Of a stretch of DNA of 64,000 bases, positions 1-12,562 are shown one piece after another. The stretch is from Cereibacter_A sp052244495. GTDB taxonomy: Bacteria > Pseudomonadota > Alphaproteobacteria > Rhodobacterales > Rhodobacteraceae. Both the position numbers and the translations under genes were made by a program. The notes beneath the pieces are model-generated. The model did not search any database and was not told the DNA's origin. It saw only the letters and a list, made by a program, of their open reading frames with translations. Every line of letters begins with the position of its first letter. The first letter of the stretch is position 1. The stretch lies in the NCBI GenBank assembly GCA_052244495.1, contig JBQPXH010000001.1. The stretch is one strand, 5' to 3'.

Positions 1-1685
1 CCGTCTGCAGCCGCCCGGACCGATGTTGTGAGTCCATCCAGGGCCGCAGCGGTTTCTTCAAGCGTCGCCGCCGTGCTTTCGGTTCTTTGGGCCAAGGACT
101 GTGCGGCGGAACTGATGTCGCGGGCTTCGTCGCGGATGCTCTCCGCCGAGGAATGGATGTCATCCACCAGTGCCGCCAGACCCTGTGCCGCTTGATTGAA
201 GTCGGTCCGCAAGGCGTCGAAGGGATCTGGCAACGGCGCCTCGATCTGGAACGACAGATTGCCGTTGGCGAGGTGGTGCAGGCCCCCACCGATGGTTTCG
301 ACGACCGCAATATGCAATTTCTGGTCGACTGGCTGCTCGTCGCTTGTCCGCGGGTAGTGCGTCTCGGTCGCAAGCAGCAGGAAGTCGCCCGATGAAGTGG
401 AGAAAATATCGATAGTCGCGCTGATTGATGATGAAATCGACTCGGTCACAGCTTGAAACTGGGTTGCGCCGGCCGTTCGGGCTTCCTTCATAAGTCTCTG
501 CCAGTCCGCCGCTTCATTCCCAAGGGATGCTATCGAAGCGGCAGAAGATCCCATGAGCTTGGCGAAGCGCCTGCTGGCATGAACGAGTTTGCCTGAGCTG
601 TCATAAGTAGCGCAGGCGGTCTGGCTGATGATCCTCTGGAGCAGTTGATCACGGAGATGGCTCTCGGTGTGATCCGTCAAGTTCATCATGACGCTTCCTG
701 TTCCACCGGTGGAGTCTGCGGTGGCTTCAAGAATGCGATCGCCGATGAACAGCTTTATTGGGCCAATGGAGGGATTGGCTGCCAAGCGTCCCAGTTCCGG
801 ATGCAGCTTCGATACAATGCGACCATCCAGCGGATCTTGATCAGCAGCGGAAAGCAGCATTTTCGCAGGCGCGCTCGCAGCCTGAATCGTGCAATCCGCA
901 TCCAGCAGGATCCACGCGGTTGGCATGGCGTCCAGAGACGCAGATCGGGTTCTGAGTGTCGTCAGCTCCTGTCTCATATCCCGGACGAGCGTCGACAAGC
1001 GGTGCAGTTCCGCAGCCATTTCAGGGTCGTTTCTGGTCAGGCGCTCGGGCAGTCGGGTGTCCGATGGCCGACCGCATCGCATATGCTCTATCATCTGGAG
1101 AGTGGCGCGGCGGTTCGCGCGTCGCTGCCAGCCGATCAACGCGAGCGCCGTCAGACAGGTCAGGATGCCGGAAACAAGCGCGGCGAGAGGAAGCGCCGGT
1201 GGATACGCAGGTTGCAGCGGCGGGACGAAGATGGAAATAGCGCCGGCGGGCGATCCGTCGCCCTCGCGGCTCAGAGGAACCGCAACCATCGGCTGGTCTG
1301 ATTGCGCCATCGTCTGGCGCGAGGCAAGAGATTGTCGCGCGAGATCCAGAAGGTCTCCCGAAGGTGCTGAACCGGGGGATCCGGCAATTTGGAGCCCATC
1401 GGCGTCAATGGCGACCGCTGACAGGCCGGAGACAGGGTAATTCGACGCCGCAGATACGAAAAGACTCGTCAGCCGGTGTTGATCCCGAAACGCAAGTGCG
1501 GCGCGCCCCTCATTGGCAATGAGGCCCGAAATTGCGCTCGCTTGCCTGTGGGCGACATCAGAGAACTGGCGGTCAAGAAGAAGATACGCGGTGGAAAGAC
1601 CGACCAAGAGCGGAAGTATCGCACCTGCCGCGTAGACCAATGGACTTTTCAGCCGATGCAGGAGGGGGATCTCGGTCCCGTTCAT
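1..1685 (-). CDS. methyl-accepting chemotaxis protein (3' end beyond window)
   Basis: Membrane chemoreceptor that would signal to CheA/CheW. Reading the minus strand from the ATG at 1685, the product has a membrane segment at about residues 15-35, a periplasmic stretch, a second membrane segment near residue 165, two PAS-like regions, and a HAMP-like region (GGGLHHLANGNLSF). It then enters the start of a methyl-accepting helical bundle (TAATLEETAAALDGL) and leaves the window at base 1. The same reading frame stays open upstream to the TGA at 1809-1811 of the preceding gene, so about 40 more N-terminal residues are possible, using a TTG, GTG or ATT start. It is the last visible gene of a minus-strand chemotaxis group. 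Ligand unknown. Confidence 0.85.
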   Translation of the reverse strand, partial: MNGTEIPLLHRLKSPLVYAAGAILPLLVGLSTAYLLLDRQFSDVAHRQASAISGLIANEGRAALAFRDQHRLTSLFVSAASNYPVSGLSAVAIDADGLQIAGSPGSAPSGDLLDLARQSLASRQTMAQSDQPMVAVPLSREGDGSPAGAISIFVPPLQPAYPPALPLAALVSGILTCLTALALIGWQRRANRRATLQMIEHMRCGRPSDTRLPERLTRNDPEMAAELHRLSTLVRDMRQELTTLRTRSASLDAMPTAWILLDADCTIQAASAPAKMLLSAADQDPLDGRIVSKLHPELGRLAANPSIGPIKLFIGDRILEATADSTGGTGSVMMNLTDHTESHLRDQLLQRIISQTACATYDSSGKLVHASRRFAKLMGSSAASIASLGNEAADWQRLMKEARTAGATQFQAVTESISSSISATIDIFSTSSGDFLLLATETHYPRTSDEQPVDQKLHIAVVETIGGGLHHLANGNLSFQIEAPLPDPFDALRTDFNQAAQGLAALVDDIHSSAESIRDEARDISSAAQSLAQRTESTAATLEETAAALDGLTTSVRAAAD

Positions 1686-1808
1686 ATTGTCATCCACTTC
1701 TTTCGCCAGCGACAGGCTGATCTGGGGTGGCAAGGTGTAGCTCTTGTCCCGGAGGCGCCGGACAAACTTAGGCCGTGGCCCTTTATCAATGATGAAGTCC
1801 TGCGGCTC

Positions 1809-3602
1809 TCAGAACAGAAAGTCTGCGATGTCGTCGGCCGGCACTTCGGCTGATTCCGCATCGTCGACCGACCCTTGGAGGCCAAGCTCTGCAAGCAGGG
1901 TGTCATGGACGAGCCTCTCGGCAGCCATTGTGTAGGCTGTGCGGATGGCGGGCAGTGCAAGCGCTGCTGCCGGTGTCTCGGCATCCCCGGAACGCAGGTC
2001 CGCCAGGCTCTCCAATGCCGGCGTTGTTTCCACGAGCTCCGAGAAGGAGGCGGAATGCCCATCAAGGGCAAATATGCCTGCCGCAACGTCGCGCTCTGCG
2101 AGGCGCCGCTCCCTCTCCACGGTCGAGCCTGTCTCGAGGATGCCCGTCTCTATCTGGGAGAGCAGAGTGAAGACGCGGTCCCCCGCATTCGTCAACTGGT
2201 CGAGATCGTCCTTGAAGCGACCTTCGAGGTCCACCGCAGCAGTCAGCGCCTCATCTCCCATGGCAGAAAGACGCTGCGTGATCTGCCCAAGGCGATCGGC
2301 GGAAGTCGCCGCCAGATCCCGCAATTGCAGCGAGATCTCGCGGAGGGCGAGAGCCTCGTCGCCGAGTTGGACGCATGCGATGACTGCGTTCAGGCCGATC
2401 ATGCTCATGCGCTCTTCCACTCCCGACATCCGCTCGAGGACGTGAAGAAGATTGCCAAGTCCTTCAGACAATTCCCTGGCGGCCGAAACGAGCCGGGACT
2501 GGGTCGTCCTGCAGCATTCGATGATGGAGCGGAGTTGTTCGAGGTGAAGCTTGAGGTTGTGCCGAGGAGCATTGCCGACGCGGCCGCTGAGTCGTCCGAT
2601 TTCGGCAGCGGACTGGGCGGAATCGCGCAGCGCGGAGCGTGCCGTGACGATGGCCGCGGCATGGCGCTCGTGAGCATCGCGCAGATGCGCGGCGGCCAAC
2701 AGGAGCGAAACCCGTGAAACAGCGTCGGAACGCTCATCGGAATCCACTGCGCCGAGCAGGATTGCAGCCACATGTTCCAGTCGCTGGCGCGTCGTGTCGC
2801 CGATCTGCAGCGAAAGAACCGCGGTCGTGACGGCCCTGCGGAACTCATCTCCGCGGGCGAGAAGCACACTTCCGTCCGCCGTGGTTCGTGCGAGGTCGGC
2901 TTCGAAGGCCGCCATGTCGAGCCGCAACCCGGCGAGGGCCGGGCCGAGTTGACGACGCAACAGATGAGAGAGGTTCGCCGCCTCTCCGGCCGCAAGATCC
3001 AGGCGGAGGGCCATCTGCTCCACCGCATCGGCGATCTGTCCGATGATGTCGCCGGCTTCGATGACCTGCGCGGTTGCTGCAGTGGTGAAGACGTCCAGGC
3101 CCGAATTCTGGCCCGGCAGCGAAGCCACCGTGACTCGCGCGTTCAGCGCGACGATGGACATGGTGCGGATCACCTGACGCATGGAGCCGAGATCTGATCC
3201 CAGTGCCCCGGCTGCCGTCGAGAGGGCCACGATCCGCTCGAACAGGGGTTGGCTCTGCTCGGCGAACGTTATGGCGCTTTCTTCCAGAAGTCCGGCGTCG
3301 GTGGTGGCTTGTCGGAATTCGCCGGCTTCCGCCACCGCCGCCAGCTGCGTAAGCGGGGCCGAAAGGCGGTCGAAGCGGGAGATGGCTCTCTCAAGGCTGG
3401 ATCCGGCCCGCAGGAATGCCTTTTCCGTCGCCTGGGCGAGGCTGGAGACACGCCCCGCTGCACGTTGCAGCGCGCTTGCCGACACGGGTCGTCTGCTGTC
3501 TGTTGCCGGCAGGGATCCATCTTCTGCGACCGCCGCTGCATCTGCATGGATGTCCACCGCTGCCGGCGTGTCCTGGCCTGGAAGAGCATTTGGAAGGGAC
3601 AT
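1809..3602 (-). CDS. chemotaxis-associated helical protein with two degenerate receptor-like motifs
   Basis: A 597-residue, almost entirely helical Ala/Leu/Arg/Glu-rich protein with no clear membrane segment or signal peptide. Two stretches resemble the hairpin tip of chemoreceptors but are degenerate: IVALNARVTVAS near residue 150 and MIGLNAVIACVQLGDEAL near residue 400, the latter followed by a heptad-like helix. The C-terminus is acidic and ends in DDIADFLF. It lies between a receptor remnant and a full receptor. A soluble receptor-like or scaffolding role in chemotaxis is inferred from motif and position; I do not recognise a named family. The ATG at 3602 is the only good start. Confidence 0.7.
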   Translation of the reverse strand: MSLPNALPGQDTPAAVDIHADAAAVAEDGSLPATDSRRPVSASALQRAAGRVSSLAQATEKAFLRAGSSLERAISRFDRLSAPLTQLAAVAEAGEFRQATTDAGLLEESAITFAEQSQPLFERIVALSTAAGALGSDLGSMRQVIRTMSIVALNARVTVASLPGQNSGLDVFTTAATAQVIEAGDIIGQIADAVEQMALRLDLAAGEAANLSHLLRRQLGPALAGLRLDMAAFEADLARTTADGSVLLARGDEFRRAVTTAVLSLQIGDTTRQRLEHVAAILLGAVDSDERSDAVSRVSLLLAAAHLRDAHERHAAAIVTARSALRDSAQSAAEIGRLSGRVGNAPRHNLKLHLEQLRSIIECCRTTQSRLVSAARELSEGLGNLLHVLERMSGVEERMSMIGLNAVIACVQLGDEALALREISLQLRDLAATSADRLGQITQRLSAMGDEALTAAVDLEGRFKDDLDQLTNAGDRVFTLLSQIETGILETGSTVERERRLAERDVAAGIFALDGHSASFSELVETTPALESLADLRSGDAETPAAALALPAIRTAYTMAAERLVHDTLLAELGLQGSVDDAESAEVPADDIADFLF

Positions 3603-3706
3603 CGGATATCCTGTTCAGAAGGTGGCGGGATACGGGTGGATGAGCGTCGGTGGAATGCGCGGGCAGGGTTCGAACGGCCGGGTCCTGGACGCGAGGACCG
3701 CCTGAA

Positions 3707-3950
3707 TCAGGCGGCATTCTCTGCTTCACTCCGGCCAGAGGCGGTGCCCGGGTTGCCGTGCTTGTCGGCAGGATCGAAGGCGAACCCGCTGCCGGTCGCC
3801 GCCTCAGGTTGGTCGCGGCCGACCGGGCAGGCGGTGCCGTTCTGCCCGGCCGTGGCAGAGGTTGCGCAGCGCCCCCATCTGCGCGCCGCCCGACGCGAGC
3901 AGCACGGCGAGGAACGAGCCGGCGAGTTTCAGCTTGATGGACAGTCTCAT
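3707..3950 (-). pseudogene. chemoreceptor remnant: N-terminus joined to C-terminal tail, frameshifted
   Basis: A GGAG ribosome site about 9 bases upstream precedes an ATG at 3950. The product starts MRLSIKLKLAGSFLAVLLAS, a typical first membrane helix of a methyl-accepting chemotaxis protein. After about 33 residues this frame soon hits a stop, but an alternative frame continues to the TGA at 3707-3709. That continuation reads ATGSGFAFDPADKHG and ends in an acidic NAA tail, which looks like a receptor C-terminus. The periplasmic, HAMP and signalling parts (some 500 residues in an intact receptor) are missing. I read it as an internal deletion plus frameshift. A short expressed membrane peptide cannot be excluded. 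Confidence 0.55.
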
Positions 3951-4052
3951 GAGACGTCATCTCCTTGCTTCAGAGGCCGTGCGAGCGGCTGGCCGACAGG
4001 GCGCCGAGGCGCCTCGGGCAAGTCGTCCGGCGCATCTGCAGGCGGAGCGCGG

Positions 4053-4421
4053 CTAGGCGCCGGCCACCTTCTTGACGACAGCGAGCAGTTGGGCCTGATC
4101 GAAGGGCTTGATCATCCAGCCGATGGCACCGGCGGCCTTCGCCTGGGCTTTCAGCGCATCCTGCGACTCGGTGGAGAGGAAGATGATCGGCACTCCCTTT
4201 CCCTCGGCTGTGTCGCGGAACTTGCGGATGAAGCCGATGCCGTCGAGACGGGGCATGTTCTGGTCTGTCAGGATGGCATCGAAACGCTGTGCGGAGGCCT
4301 TTTCGAGCGCATCCTGCCCGTCGACAGCCTCGACAACCGAATAGCCTGCCCCCGTCAGCGTCAGGCGCACCATCTGGCGAACGGAGGGGGAATCGTCGAC
4401 GGCGAGGATCGTCTTGCTCAT
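4053..4421 (-). CDS. cheY: CheY-like single-domain response regulator
   Basis: Cytoplasmic receiver of chemotaxis phosphorelay. The 122 residues are one receiver domain with the acidic pair D9-D10, phospho-acceptor D53 (DAILTDQNMP), switch T84 and invariant K105 (IKPF). No output domain is present, as expected for a CheY that acts on the flagellar motor or as a phosphate sink. The start ATG at 4421 overlaps the end of the upstream STAS gene by 4 bases (ATGA), so the two are translationally coupled. Located just upstream of receptor-like genes on the same strand. Confidence 0.93.
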   Translation of the reverse strand: MSKTILAVDDSPSVRQMVRLTLTGAGYSVVEAVDGQDALEKASAQRFDAILTDQNMPRLDGIGFIRKFRDTAEGKGVPIIFLSTESQDALKAQAKAAGAIGWMIKPFDQAQLLAVVKKVAGA

Positions 4422-4750
4422 GCGTGGCGTCCTTCCGCTGCAAGGCCGATCCAGAGGTCATCGGCGATGACGAGGCCGCTTCCCGGGCCGAGCCCGTGGA
4501 CGGCCAGCGCCTCGGCCATGGGCGAACCGGCCGAGACCGGCACCTCGATCCGCACGCCGGCCGCCCGCGCCTGTCGGTGCGCTGCGACGAGAAGCTGGAC
4601 GATGGGCAGCCCGACATCCTCGACCTCGTCGGTCTTGATCCGGATGGGGCGCAAGGTCGCGATGGCGCCGGCGAGTTCGGCTGCAAGCGGCCCTGCCTCG
4701 CGGAGGCCGGCCCGGGGAGGGAGACTGACGAGAGTGTGAGATGCGGGCAT
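4418..4750 (-). CDS. STAS-domain protein
   Basis: A 110-residue single STAS domain (anti-anti-sigma fold). The usual phosphorylatable Asp-Ser/Thr-Gly-Leu site appears as DVGLPIVQLL, with Val in place of Ser/Thr, so control by serine phosphorylation looks lost. Such STAS proteins often sit beside CheY in alphaproteobacterial chemotaxis loci. Here it overlaps cheY by 4 bases and is the first gene of the minus-strand group. The ATG at 4750 was chosen because the domain begins there; the frame stays open further upstream without recognisable protein. Exact partner unknown. Confidence 0.78.
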   Translation of the reverse strand: MPASHTLVSLPPRAGLREAGPLAAELAGAIATLRPIRIKTDEVEDVGLPIVQLLVAAHRQARAAGVRIEVPVSAGSPMAEALAVHGLGPGSGLVIADDLWIGLAAEGRHA

Positions 4751-4871
4751 GGGAGGGGCCTCGAATGTTTGGTCCGTTCCTTCCGGTTCTGCCGCGTCAA
4801 CACATAAGGTTTCCCTAATGCTTGAGACGGACTGCCTAAAATGCCAAAGGTCGAGGGATCGGCCCAAAGAG

Positions 4872-4897
4872 GGAACCAAAGCCTCGTCGGTCCTGTT
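4872..4897 (+). promoter_or_regulatory. candidate ECF-type promoter for the glgE operon
   Basis: GGAAC at 4872-4876 and GTT at 4895-4897, separated by 18 bases, lie 36 bases upstream of the GTG start of glgE. The pair resembles the GGAAC-N16/17-CGTT consensus of alphaproteobacterial general-stress (EcfG) promoters, but the C before GTT is a T here, and many Rhodobacterales are thought to lack EcfG. A sigma-70-like -10 (TAAAAT, 4837-4842) is also present without a good -35. Confidence 0.3.
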
Positions 4898-4932
4898 GAC
4901 CCCACACACTCGACGAGAATGGGGATCAAGGC

Positions 4933-7067
4933 GTGACGGACAGGGATGGCGAGAGCGGCCGCAAGCGGGCTGCCCGTGCATTGCGCGCTCCGAAAGGACC
5001 GGACTCCGAGGTTAAGCGGCCTGGAGCAGTGGGCGAGGCAAGCGCGGCGGCTCCGCGGCGTGCAACGGCACGACGTGGGACTTCCAGCGTGAGGCGCGGT
5101 GCGGAGAACGAGCGATTGATGGTGCTTGCGAACTCGCGAGTGGCCATCGAGGGCATCAATCTTGAAATCGACGGAGGGCGCTTCCCTGCGAAGGTCGTGG
5201 CCGGCTGGCCTGTGACGGTCGAGGCCGACATCTTCTGCGACGGGCACGACAGCATCGACGCGGCTGTCCTGCATCGCAGGCGCGGGGCCGAGGACTGGAC
5301 CGAGGTCCGCATGGAGTTCCTCGTCAACGACCGCTGGCGCGCCGAGGTCGTCTTCGCCGAAAACGACGCGCATGAGCTGACGTTCCTCGCGTGGCGCGAC
5401 CTCTTCGCGTCCTGGCGGAAGGAGGTCGCCAAGAAGCTCGCCGCGGGACAGAACATCCTCCTCGAACTGGAAGAAGGGCGGCGGCTCCTCGAGGCAGTCG
5501 AGGCGGCCGAGGGAGAGGACCGCGCGCTGATCGATCGCATCCTGTCAGAGGATGACGAGTCTCAGGACCAGAGTGCGCGCTTCGCCCGGATGAACGCGGC
5601 CGAGGTGGTGGCGGCAATGCATCGGTCCGGCCCACGCACCAACCTCACCTGTCACAAGATCCTGCCCATCTTCGCCGATCGGGAAGCCGCTGCGTTTTCG
5701 GCCTGGTACGAGATGATGCCGCGTTCGCAGTCGGGCGATCCCGAACGGCACGGCACCTTTGACGATGTCATCGGCAAGCTCGCCTACGTGCGCGACATGG
5801 GCTTCGACGTGCTGTACTTCACGCCGATCCATCCGATCGGTCGCGTGAACCGGAAGGGGCGCAACAACTCGCTGACGCCCGAGCCCGGGGATCCCGGCTC
5901 ACCCTATGCCATCGGCTCGGACGAGGGCGGGCATGATGCCCTTCATCCCGAATTGGGCGATTTCGAGAGCTTCGGCCGGCTGGTCGAAGCGGCCCATGCG
6001 CACGGGCTGGAGATCGCGCTCGACTTCGCGATCCAATGCGCTCCGGATCATCCGTGGATCAAGGAGCATCCGGAATGGTTCGACTGGCGGCCCGACGGCA
6101 CCATCAAGTTCGCGGAAAACCCGCCGAAGAAATACGAGGACATCGTCAACGTCCACTTCTACCGCGGAGCCCTTCCCGAGCTCTGGTATGCCCTGCGCGA
6201 CGTCGTGCTCTTCTGGGTGGAGAAGGGCGTGAAGATCTTCCGCGTGGACAATCCGCACACCAAGCCCTTCCCCTTCTGGGAATGGATGATCGAGGAAGTG
6301 CGTGGCAAGCACCCCGACGTGATCTTCCTCGCCGAGGCGTTCACGCGGCCCAAGGTGATGAAGCGGCTGGGCAAGGTCGGCTACTCGCAGAGCTACTCCT
6401 ACTTCACCTGGCGCAACACCAAGCACGAGCTGATCGAATACCTTACCGAGCTCACCACCGAGGACTGTAGGCACTACATGCGGCCGAACTTCTTCGCCAA
6501 CACGCCGGACATCAATCCGGTCTACCTCCAGCACTCGGGCCGGCCCGGCTTCCGCGTGCGGCTGGCGCTGGCTGCGACGCTTGGGGGTAACTACGGCATC
6601 TACAACGGCTACGAGATCTGCGATGCGACGCCTGTTCCGGGCAAGGAGGAGTACTTCAACTCCGAGAAATACCAGCTGCGCGCCTGGGACTTCGACCAGC
6701 CGGGCAATATTCAGGATGACATCCGGCTGATGAACCACATTCGCCGCAGCCACCCCGCGATGCGCGACTTCACGCGGCTCCGCTTCTACGACGCACACAA
6801 CGACGCCGTGCTCGCCTATGGCAAGAGCACGCCGGACAAGTCGGACTTCCTGCTTTTCCACGTCAATCTCGATCCGCACAATGCGCAGACCTTCGAATTC
6901 GAGGTTCCACTGTGGGAGTTCGGCCTGCCGGATGATGCCTCGGTCGAGGTCGAGGACCTGCTGAACGGCAATCGCTTCACCTGGCACGGCAAGTGGCAGT
7001 GGCTCGAACTCGAGCCTCACAGCCGCCCCTATGCCATCTGGCGGCTCTATGCGCCGGGGGTGCCGAG

Positions 7068-7071
<4 letters not shown>
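4933..7071 (+). CDS. glgE: GlgE alpha-1,4-glucan:maltose-1-phosphate maltosyltransferase
   Basis: Extends alpha-1,4-glucan chains by two glucose units using maltose-1-phosphate. It is a GH13 enzyme with the GlgE N-terminal motif EIDGGRFPAK and catalytic D439 (FRVDNPH), E468 (FLAEAF) and D526 (NTPDI), numbered from the GTG at 4933. The first 62 residues are low-complexity Arg/Ala/Gly and unlike the family; an in-frame ATG at 5119, just before ANSRVAIEG, would give about 650 residues and may be the true start. First gene of the glucan/trehalose operon; its stop overlaps the treS start (ATGA). Confidence 0.93.
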
Positions 7072-10375
<3,304 letters not shown>

Positions 10376-10379
<4 letters not shown>

Positions 10380-12562
10380 ACGTGACACCGAAGCCCGATG
10401 AGCTCGTCCCGGAAAGCGACGTGGCCTCCATCATGCGCGGGACGCACGGAGACCCCTTCGCCGTCCTCGGAATGCACGGAGGCGACGGCAAGCCGCTTTC
10501 CGTTCGTGTCTTTGCTCCGCAGGCGGCGGAAGTGAAGGTGCTGGACGGATCGGGGCAACCGGTGGCGACCCTCGAGCGCATCGGCGCCGAGGGCTTCTTC
10601 GCCGGCCCGGTGCCGGGCGAGGCCCGGTTCCGCTATCGTCTGCATTTCTCGTCCGGGCCGCATGAGTGGGAGGCGGAGGACCCATATCGCTTCCCGGCCG
10701 TGCTGGGCGAACTCGACGAATACCTGCTCGGCGAGGGACAGCACACCAAGCTCTACACCCGCCTCGGCGCCCATCCTGCGACGATCGACGGTGTCGACGG
10801 CGTGAGCTTTGCCGTCTGGGCGCCCAACGCGAAGCGCGTGTCGGTCGTGGGCGGCTTCAACGCCTGGGACGGGCGGCGGCACCCGATGCGCAAGCGGATC
10901 GGGGTCGGTGTCTGGGAACTCTTCATCCCGGGACTGCACAGGGGCGACTTCTACAAGTACGAGATCCTCGGCCCGTCCGGCGAGCGTCTGCCGCTGAAAT
11001 CCGACCCGCTGTCCTTCGCGCAGGAGGCACCGCCCGCGACCGCCTCGATGGTGCACGGGCTGCCCGAGGCCGAGTGGCACGACGCCGGATGGATGCAGGA
11101 ACGGACGAGCCGGCAGGACCGCGCCGCTCCGATCTCGATCTACGAGGTGCATGCCGGGTCCTGGAGGCAGGGGCTCGACTACGACGCTCTGGGCGAGCAG
11201 CTGTCCTCCTACGTGCGCGAGATGGGCTTCACCCATGTCGAGTTCCTTCCGATCAGCGAGCATCCCTTTACGGGATCCTGGGGCTACCAGCCCATCGGCC
11301 TCTTTGCACCGACGGCGCGCTTCGGCCCGCCCGAGGGCTTCGCGCGGCTGGTCGACCGGCTTCACCGCGACGGGATCGGCGTGATCCTCGACTGGGTTCC
11401 GGCGCATTTTCCGTCGGATGCGCATGGGCTCGCGAATTTCGACGGCACGCATCTCTATGACCATGCCGATCCGCGGCAGGGCTTCCACCGCGACTGGAAC
11501 ACCCAGATCTACAATTTCGGTCGGCAGGAGGTGTCGAACTTCCTGCAAGCCTCGGCACTGTTCTGGCTGGACCGCTACCATGTCGATGCGCTCCGGGTCG
11601 ATGCGGTGGCCTCGATGCTCTACCTGGACTACTCGCGGAACGAGGGCGAATGGGTGCCGAACCGGCATGGGGGACGCGAGAACCTCGAGGCGATAGACTT
11701 CCTGCGCGCCGTGAACGAGCGCGTCCGGCAGGACCATCCGGGGTGCATCACGATCGCCGAGGAATCCACGGCCTTCCCGCAGGTGAGCCGCCCTGTCGGC
11801 GACGGCGGGCTCGGCTTCGGCTTCAAGTGGAACATGGGCTGGATGCACGACACGCTGGGCTATTTCCGGCGCGATCCGATCCACCGGAAGCACCACCAGA
11901 ACGACCTGACCTTCGGCATGGTCTATGCCTATTCCGAGGATTTCGTGCTTCCGCTGAGCCACGACGAGGTCGTGCATGGGAAAGGGTCGCTCATCGGGCA
12001 GATGGCGGGCGACCGCTGGCAGAAGTTCGCGAACCTCCGCGCCTATTTCGGCTTCATGTGGGCCCATCCCGGCAAGAAGCTCCTGTTCATGGGCTGCGAG
12101 TTCGGACAGGAGCGCGAGTGGAACCATGATGCCTCTCTCGACTGGCACCTGCTGGACGATCCGGCCCATTCGGGGCTGAAGCGTCTGGTCGCCGACCTGA
12201 ACCGCGAATACCGAAGGCAGCCCGCGCTGCACCGGATGGACTGCGATCCGGAGGGCTTCGAGTGGGTGGACGCAGGCGACACCGAAAACAGCGTGCTGAG
12301 CTTCCTGCGCAAGGCGCCCGGCGAGAAGCCCGTGCTTGCGGTGTGCAACCTGACGCCTGTGGTGCGATCCGACTACCGGATCGGCGTGCCGGAAGGCGGC
12401 GAGTGGCGCGAGATCCTGAATTCCGATGCCGGCATCTATGGCGGATCGGATGTCGGCAATCCCGGCACGCTGCATGCCGAGGAGCACGCGTGGCACGGCC
12501 GCTCCCACTCCCTGCGCCTGACGCTGCCGCCTCTTGCGACGATCCTGGTCATGCCTGCATGA
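10376..12562 (+). CDS. glgB: 1,4-alpha-glucan branching enzyme
   Basis: Introduces alpha-1,6 branches into glycogen-like glucan. The 728 residues match full-length bacterial GlgB: an N-terminal beta-sandwich (HGDPFAVLGMH), a CBM48 region (VSVVGGFNAWDG), the GH13 barrel with D409 (LRVDAVASMLYLDYSR), E462 (IAEESTAFP) and D530 (LSHDEVVHGKGSL), and an all-beta C-terminus. It sits between the enzymes that make linear glucan and those that trim it, with ATGA overlaps on both sides. Confidence 0.97.
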
